From DAOUCP01 sp034432155 (GTDB taxonomy: Bacteria; Chloroflexota; Anaerolineae; Epilineales; Epilineaceae): a stretch of DNA of 42,365 nt. Shown piece after piece: positions 36,815 through 42,365 of the stretch. A model generated the notes under the pieces. The model was not told where the DNA came from. It did not search any database and saw nothing but the letters and a program-made list of their open reading frames with translations. Within the stretch, counting starts at the first letter, position 1. Every line of letters begins with the position of its first letter. A program made the translations under genes and the position numbers. The DNA is taken from the NCBI GenBank assembly GCA_034432155.1, contig DAOUCP010000064.1:1-42365 (forward strand), in the 5' to 3' direction.

Positions 36815-39800
36815 ATGAACTCGCGCGCAGTCGTTCCGCTACTTGTGGCAGCCCTCCTCTTGGCGACCAGCTTGGGCGTCCCGTTCGCTGTCTCGGGCGC
36901 CGGGGGCGAGGGTCAGCAGGCCCGTGCTGGGGGCCAGGGGCAAGAGATCTCGGCCGCGGGCGAGGGTCAGCAGGCCCGTGCTGGGGGCCAGGGGCAAGAG
37001 ATCTCCGCCACGGGCGAGGAGCAGCAGGCTGCTGCTGTGGCCCAGGAGCCTCAGACCTCCGCCGTGGGCGTGGGGCATCCGTCCCCTGCGACGGGCGAAA
37101 AGGCTGGCGCTCTCCTACGCCGCCTTGCTGAGGTTGCGCCCGAACAGAGGATCGAACCAGCCCTGCGCGTCCTGGCGGCCGAACGACAGCCCAAGACCGA
37201 GGTATTCGTGGTGATCGAGTCGGCGCTGCCGCTCCCATTGGAGCGTTACAGCCAGGCCGTACACAGGTTCACCTGGCCAGCGGGCGAGCACGTCGCCGTG
37301 GCTCGAGTCCACTTGGGCGATCTGGAGCGCATCGCCGCCCTGCCTGGCGTCTATGCCGTCCTGTTGGGCGAGCCGGAGCTCGCCCCCGGCCCTCAAAGCG
37401 AGTCAGCGGAGCTTAGCGATGCTCCCGGCACAGCGGCGATGGGCCCGTGGACCGCTGGTGCAGACCAACCGGCTCAACCTGCGCCGATCGATTCGGCCTC
37501 GCTGGGCGCCCGCCTGCGCGCCGCGCCGGCCTGGACCGACAGCCGCGGGGCGGTGCGCCCGGACTCAGGGACGGAACCTGGCGCGCAGCCCGCGCGCCGT
37601 CGCGCGGGGGAGGTGAGGCCCGACGACTGGTTCGAGATCGGGCCCGGCCACGCCGTCGAGGAAGCGTGGCGCATGGGCTACCGCGGTGAGGGCGTGACGG
37701 TCGCAGTGCTGGATTATGCCGTCGACTTCGCGCACCCCGATCTCCAGGGCACCTGGCACGTCTTGCCAGAGTCCCACCCCTATGCCGGCTGGCCTGAGGT
37801 CTTTGACCCGTACGTCGGTCTGCGCATGGCGCAGTTCAAAGCCGCTCGCCAGCCCGCCACCGCGAGCCCGGCCCGCCTGGCTCAGATCGGCATGATCGAG
37901 CTCTATCAAAGCTCGCCCGTGACCTCCCGGCAGACCGCTGCCGGAACAGTCGTCACCGCCTGCTTCCAGGCGCTCGTGGTGCGGACCGGTGCCTCTACGC
38001 CGGCCCTGGCCGAGCAGGCGTGCGACTTCGTGGTGCCTCCCACTTCGAAGAGCGGCTCCGTGCGCTACGGCCACCATCCCGACGCCTTCCTAGCCAATGC
38101 CAACGCTAGGCCGGCGCAGAACATCGCGCGCGAGTACGCCGGCATCCTCCTCGTCGATGAGGCAACGGCCGGCACGTACGACACGGTTTACATCGACTTG
38201 GATGGCGACCACGACTTTAGCGATGAGAAGCCGGTCACGAAGGCCGATCCGGTGTCGTGGCGAGACATCAGCGATCCCCCGGATGGGGTTGCCGACGTGA
38301 GTGGCGGGCTGCTGTACTTCATCTCCGATGGCCAGCGGCCCTTCCCGGCGAGCTGGCTGTGGGGTCTCGAGGCCGACATCCCCCCTGCCGGCCAATTCAT
38401 TGGCATCCACTACGCGAGTTCCAGCCACGGAACGATGTGTGCCTCGAACATCGTCTCCCAGGGTCGGCTCGGCGTGCCGCCCGATCGCAGCCTTCGCTTC
38501 CGCGATCTGCCGGGTGGTCAGCCTGCCGCCATCAACTTCGGCCTAGCCCCGCGGTCCCAATTCGTGTCGATCGGCAGTGTCTATGCTGCCTCCGCACTGT
38601 ACGGGCCGAGCTGGCGGTTTGTGGTGCTGGGCTACGACCCCGGCCGTCGAGACGATGACGTGCAGATCGCGTCCAACAGCTATGGGTTCTCCGCCGTGGA
38701 CAACGACGGCTGGGATGCCGATGCTCGGCTCGTCGATTACTACGTGCGGCACTTCAACCCCTCGACCAGCTTTGTCATTGCCGCCGGCAACGGTGGGCCT
38801 GGCTACGGCACGGTGACGACGCCCAATCCGACCGTCGGCATCAAGGTCGCAGCCTCCACGCAAATGGGCTCCACCGGCACCGACTCGATCACGGAGACCA
38901 CCCAGATCACCTTCGGCGACATCATACCCTGGTCGAACCGGGGCCCGGGCGCCGTAGGCACGGTTGGGGTCCACATCGCGGCCGACGGCGCATACGCCGC
39001 CGGGGCGGTGCCCCTCAACATTGTCGCCGACGGACTGCTGGCCAACGGAACCTGGGGCGGCACAAGCCGCGCCACCCCGGTGGCGGCCGGCGGCCTGGCA
39101 CTTGTGTACCAGGCTTTTCACGAGAAGCACAACCGTTGGCCCACGTGGGAGGAAGCGCGGGCCATCTTGATGGCGGGGGCGCGTTACGCCGCCTACGACC
39201 CATTGACGATGGGTGCTGGCGTGCTTGACGTTGCCGATTCGGTGCAGATTGCCGCTGGCAAGCACGGCATGTACGCCCTGCCTTCGGAGTGGACCGCCGG
39301 GGGTTACCGAGGTGTCAGCTACCCGGCATTCGCCAAGGTGGTCTCTGCAGGCGAGACCGCCACCACCACCATCACCCTGCATAACCCGTCGGCCCAGCCG
39401 CTGGACGTCCGGCTGTCCGCGCAGACGCTGCGGCGCATCGGCAGCCACGAGGGGAGCCTGCGCACCGATGCGACGCAGGAATCAGGCCAGGGTCAGACGC
39501 CCGACTACCTTGTGCCCATTGACAAGGCGTGGCTTCCACCCGACACCGAGCTCATGACAGTGCGTGGCCGCATTCCCTACGAGCAGTTCGACATCAACGG
39601 TGACGACACCCCTGAGAACACGATGGCGCTGGCAGTTCTGCAGCACACCGACGTGAATGGCGACGGCAAGCTGTGGGATGACCGCAACGGCAACGGGGTC
39701 GTGAACCATCGTCAGCTTTGGAATTCCTTCGTGGAGTTCGCCTGGCCCGGCGGCCAGACCCGGCTGGACTCCGTGGAGGGCAGCATCACCCAGCGGCTAA

Positions 39801-41860
39801 CGCCAGCCGGCCACGTTGGGCCTATCGCCTACTTCGGCCGTGGCTGCAATGGCGACGCGCCAGTCCAGGATGTCGGTGGCAGGATTGCCCTGATCGCGCG
39901 TGGTGTCTGCAGCTTCGCGGAGAAGATCACCAACGCCCGCAACGCCGGGGCCACGGCGGTCGTCGTGTACACCGACTACCGGCCCAAGACGTCCATGGGT
40001 GGCACGGCACCCGCGGCGACGCTGCCGGGAGTGATGATCGACCTCCAGCCAGGCCTCGAGCTGCGGGCCTTGCTCCTGGGCGGGGCAGAGGTGACGGCTG
40101 CCATGTTCCCGCAGGCCATCCCGCTCGTTGGTCTGGACGGCGACAGCCCGGTGGTCTACCCGGAAACCGAGCTCGGGCAGTATGAGTACATGCGACTGAG
40201 CATCAACGACAACGTCAGCGACTACTGGGAAGTGTCGGTGCATCATCCGCTCGAGCGCTGGGCCGACGGCCTCTACCTGGCCGCGTGGCACGCCAGCCGG
40301 GCGATCACTGAGACCGAGCTCAGCCTACAGTACGACTTCTACGCCTACCGGCCATGGCTGGCGCTGACCTTGTCCCAGAGCGAGGTCACCATCCCGGCCG
40401 GCGGCGCAGTAGTGGTGACCGCCACTCTGCAGATCGACCCCGGTGCAGCACCCGGCGTGCTGCAGGGCGCCATCTTTGCCGACGAGGCACCACGACCGCC
40501 GATCGTCTACTTGCCGCTGGCGGCCAACGACGCGGTGCTGGTAAGTCAGATGCCCAGCGCCCGATCGAGCGCCTTGGTGCCGCTGGCCCGAGGACGCCCC
40601 GAGGGGAGAGTGGCCGCCAGGCCGCCGAGCCTGGAACCGGCAGGCTACAAGCCGGCTCACAAGCGAACGGTGATCCCGGTGGTGGCCAACGTGGCGGCTC
40701 CTTACGACTGGCAGGGCGCCATCGGCCTCGGCGGCGAGCAGGCCGATGACGCCGACGCCCCATACAGCAATGGCACGGTGCGGGGCGGCTTCCGATGGGA
40801 CTGGCGGGCCGAGTCGGGCGATTGGCGCTTCTTCTTCGTTGACGCCTCCGAGCCACCCGCCGGCACGCAATGGCTCGTGAAGACCGCCTGGCAGGAGACC
40901 GGCCAGCGGCAGGCTGACATTGACACCCGCATCTATGGCCCGGTGAGCGACCGCTACACCAACCCCCAGGATCCGGCCAACCAACAGGAGGACATGTCGG
41001 ATGCCGCCTGGTATGGCCCGTACACCCTCGGGCTCTTGACCCGGAGCACCTACCAGGTAAGTGGCAGCACCTGGCCGTTCAGCACCACTTCGGGCGGCTA
41101 CGAGGACTGGCTGGCCTTCCCAGCGCGCTCTGGACTGCACGAGATCATGCTCGACGCCGTGCGCTTTGCCGGGAGGCAGTTCGTCATGCCCTTTGCGACC
41201 ACCGCGGGCAGCATCCGCTGGCAGCCAAGTCTCCTGGAGCTCACCGGAGAGGACTGTGGGGCCCTCGTGGTCACGAGCCAGGTGCGCCTGCCCGATCTGC
41301 AGGTTGCCGGGTTCGGCATGTCGGCGCCGACGGTTCTGCGAGCGGTGCCGGTGCGGCAGGACGTGGCCGGCAACATCCCGTCGACGTCCTATCGCCGTGA
41401 CGTCGAGGTTCCGGAGCGCGCCGGTCGACTGGCCGTCACCCTCGACGGCCAGGAGGACGACGACCTGGACCTCTATCTGCTGTTCGATGTCAACCGCGAT
41501 GGCAACTTCACCTACCCCGCCGAGAGGGTGGCCGAGAGTGCCGGCGAGGGGGCAGACGAGTATGCCGTGGTGCCAGGATTCCCAAGGGCGGGGCGCTACC
41601 AGGTGTGGGTGCACGGCTACCGGGTCGCCGATGAGGGCAGCACCTTCGATCTGACGATCGACCTGGTTGCCGGCAACAGCCTGACGGTGCGCAACACGCC
41701 GGCCGAAATCGGCGCCGGTGAGCCAACGACCCTCGAATTGTGCGCCAACCTCGCCGCCCTCGAGGGCGAGGATGGCCCGGCCAATGGAATCGTGGTGTTC
41801 GGTCCGAAAGGAGCTCCGACGCTCTTGCAGTCGCCCGTGACCTGGCAGCGCTCGCGCTGA
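36815..41860 (+). CDS. large secreted subtilisin-like serine protease (S8) with PA domain
   Basis: The 1681-residue product is exported (signal peptide 1-29). Residues 31-84 carry 18-residue repeats, then a propeptide-like region. The S8 triad is Asp300 ('VAVLDYAVDFAHPDL'), His538 ('SSSHGTMCASN') and Ser751 ('WGGTSRATPVAAGG'), with oxyanion Asn659 in 'AAGNGGPG'. The Asp-His distance of 238 residues is far above the usual 30-60; the insert contains an Asp-rich calcium-type loop (DLDGDHDFSDEKP). A PA domain (~1000-1090, 'GGRIALIARGVCSFAEKITNAR') and a second Asp-rich loop (DVNGDGKLWDDRNGNG) follow. Near 1530-1620 lies a pre-peptidase-like beta domain (DDLDLYLLFDVNRDG). The ATG at 36815 has AAAGG nine bases upstream. 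It probably acts outside the cell on proteins. Confidence 0.92.
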   Translation: MNSRAVVPLLVAALLLATSLGVPFAVSGAGGEGQQARAGGQGQEISAAGEGQQARAGGQGQEISATGEEQQAAAVAQEPQTSAVGVGHPSPATGEKAGALLRRLAEVAPEQRIEPALRVLAAERQPKTEVFVVIESALPLPLERYSQAVHRFTWPAGEHVAVARVHLGDLERIAALPGVYAVLLGEPELAPGPQSESAELSDAPGTAAMGPWTAGADQPAQPAPIDSASLGARLRAAPAWTDSRGAVRPDSGTEPGAQPARRRAGEVRPDDWFEIGPGHAVEEAWRMGYRGEGVTVAVLDYAVDFAHPDLQGTWHVLPESHPYAGWPEVFDPYVGLRMAQFKAARQPATASPARLAQIGMIELYQSSPVTSRQTAAGTVVTACFQALVVRTGASTPALAEQACDFVVPPTSKSGSVRYGHHPDAFLANANARPAQNIAREYAGILLVDEATAGTYDTVYIDLDGDHDFSDEKPVTKADPVSWRDISDPPDGVADVSGGLLYFISDGQRPFPASWLWGLEADIPPAGQFIGIHYASSSHGTMCASNIVSQGRLGVPPDRSLRFRDLPGGQPAAINFGLAPRSQFVSIGSVYAASALYGPSWRFVVLGYDPGRRDDDVQIASNSYGFSAVDNDGWDADARLVDYYVRHFNPSTSFVIAAGNGGPGYGTVTTPNPTVGIKVAASTQMGSTGTDSITETTQITFGDIIPWSNRGPGAVGTVGVHIAADGAYAAGAVPLNIVADGLLANGTWGGTSRATPVAAGGLALVYQAFHEKHNRWPTWEEARAILMAGARYAAYDPLTMGAGVLDVADSVQIAAGKHGMYALPSEWTAGGYRGVSYPAFAKVVSAGETATTTITLHNPSAQPLDVRLSAQTLRRIGSHEGSLRTDATQESGQGQTPDYLVPIDKAWLPPDTELMTVRGRIPYEQFDINGDDTPENTMALAVLQHTDVNGDGKLWDDRNGNGVVNHRQLWNSFVEFAWPGGQTRLDSVEGSITQRLTPAGHVGPIAYFGRGCNGDAPVQDVGGRIALIARGVCSFAEKITNARNAGATAVVVYTDYRPKTSMGGTAPAATLPGVMIDLQPGLELRALLLGGAEVTAAMFPQAIPLVGLDGDSPVVYPETELGQYEYMRLSINDNVSDYWEVSVHHPLERWADGLYLAAWHASRAITETELSLQYDFYAYRPWLALTLSQSEVTIPAGGAVVVTATLQIDPGAAPGVLQGAIFADEAPRPPIVYLPLAANDAVLVSQMPSARSSALVPLARGRPEGRVAARPPSLEPAGYKPAHKRTVIPVVANVAAPYDWQGAIGLGGEQADDADAPYSNGTVRGGFRWDWRAESGDWRFFFVDASEPPAGTQWLVKTAWQETGQRQADIDTRIYGPVSDRYTNPQDPANQQEDMSDAAWYGPYTLGLLTRSTYQVSGSTWPFSTTSGGYEDWLAFPARSGLHEIMLDAVRFAGRQFVMPFATTAGSIRWQPSLLELTGEDCGALVVTSQVRLPDLQVAGFGMSAPTVLRAVPVRQDVAGNIPSTSYRRDVEVPERAGRLAVTLDGQEDDDLDLYLLFDVNRDGNFTYPAERVAESAGEGADEYAVVPGFPRAGRYQVWVHGYRVADEGSTFDLTIDLVAGNSLTVRNTPAEIGAGEPTTLELCANLAALEGEDGPANGIVVFGPKGAPTLLQSPVTWQRSR
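36906..37013 (+). repeat. 54-base in-frame direct repeat in the subtilase gene
   Basis: Two nearly identical 54-base units (36906-36959, 36960-37013) encode GEGQQARAGGQGQEISAA/T. A third diverged copy follows (GEEQQAAAVAQEPQTSAV). High nucleotide identity points to recent expansion. Confidence 0.85.
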
Positions 41861-42365
41861 ATCCGGCGATCGGCTGCGCAGTGCCTCCATCGGCAGGGCC
41901 AGCCAGGCGATCCGCTGGACGAGGTTCCACGCCAAGCGCGCCAGTTCCCACCACACTTGGTGGGTGGGTAAGGGGCGTGCCGGCGTGTGCCACGAAGAAA
42001 CGTGCCTCGAATGGTGGTACGGCTGGAACGCGGCAGCGCTTGGCGGCACGGCTTGGCCAGCACACGCGACTGGATCTGACGGTGAGGGTCGGTGCCGAGG
42101 CCACCGGCGGCAGCAAGCATGGCTGGTCGATGGCGCATGGCCGCAAGGACCGGGGCATGCCACGTGGGTAGGCCGAGCCCCCGCCAACCCGCAAGCGTTC
42201 TCCCGCGGGCCCCCGGAAGGCTTATCCAGTGCGGGTGGGTGTCAAACGCGCACCAGGGGGCCGACGGCGGACCTTGGGAGCGACCGCCGCAACGCCGGAG
42301 AGGCCCCGAGCGGCGGTGGTTCCTGAGGCTGCCGGAGTCGCCGGCTTCTGCTCAAGGCAGCTCGG
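41861..42365. other. right-hand end without a supported gene
   Basis: 505 bases after the subtilase stop. A minus-strand frame near 41,880-41,990 reads 'LPTHQVWWELARLAWNLVQR', faintly like the end of a transposase, but no complete element or terminal repeats are visible. No terminator is obvious. Confidence 0.35.

Noticed and set aside
40325..42187. 620-codon minus-strand frame antisense to the subtilase
   Set aside because: Overlaps a well-supported gene and lacks coherent domains. The end resembling 'VWWELARLAWNLVQR' is too short and degenerate to call a transposase.

Overview
The window is GC-rich bacterial chromosome with densely packed genes on both strands. The likely source is a member of the Chloroflexota. 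That is an inference from gene content: two tandem RpoD-type sigma factors, secreted Chloroflexota-style surface proteins, a large subtilase and a glutamine synthetase adenylyltransferase with internal ACT domains. No rRNA or other decisive phylogenetic marker is present. Most promoters I can find follow the TTGACA / TATAAT pattern with 16-18 base spacers, and start codons are often supported by GGAGG-like ribosome-binding sites.

Layout. Bases 119-4145 (minus) hold two family-5 extracytoplasmic solute-binding proteins, followed by a degenerate tandem-repeat spacer. Bases 4632-5540 (plus) encode a small secreted beta-sandwich protein. Bases 5659-7766 (minus) are a coupled pair: a stand-alone GlmU-like nucleotidyltransferase and a CorC/HlyC-type CBS membrane protein. 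Bases 8216-10883 (minus) carry two RpoD-like sigma factors, one behind a leader that ends in a terminator-like hairpin. Bases 11161-13712 (plus) are dnaK-grpE in that order. Bases 13745-18982 (minus) encode an O-antigen-ligase/TPR membrane protein and a secreted modular protein.

The most interesting region is 19783-25341 (minus): a complete diversity-generating retroelement (DGR). It has a template repeat (TR), an Avd accessory protein, a DGR-type reverse transcriptase with the SQ motif, and a 1273-residue target protein whose 3' end is the variable repeat (VR). TR and VR differ at 17 aligned positions, every one of them an adenine in TR, which is the signature of adenine mutagenesis. The target is a TIR - class III nucleotide cyclase - NACHT ATPase - FGE/C-type-lectin fusion. 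This looks like a signalling or immune receptor whose sensor tip is hypermutated. The VR also has a 7-base insertion that shifts the frame and removes the conserved last strand of the FGE domain, so the present allele may be inactive.

Downstream, 25844-27613 (minus) is a Ppx/GppA phosphatase. Bases 27926-33243 (plus) are nitrogen control: glnE with two ACT domains between its catalytic halves (broken by one missing G) and glnA, whose product keeps the adenylylation tyrosine. A tRNA-Arg(CCT) lies at 34086-34158. It is followed by a decayed head-repeat surface-protein pseudogene, a nitrilase-family amidohydrolase and a 1681-residue secreted subtilase. Degenerate tandem repeats occur in four intergenic regions (near 4.3, 25.7, 35.5 and 36.6 kb).
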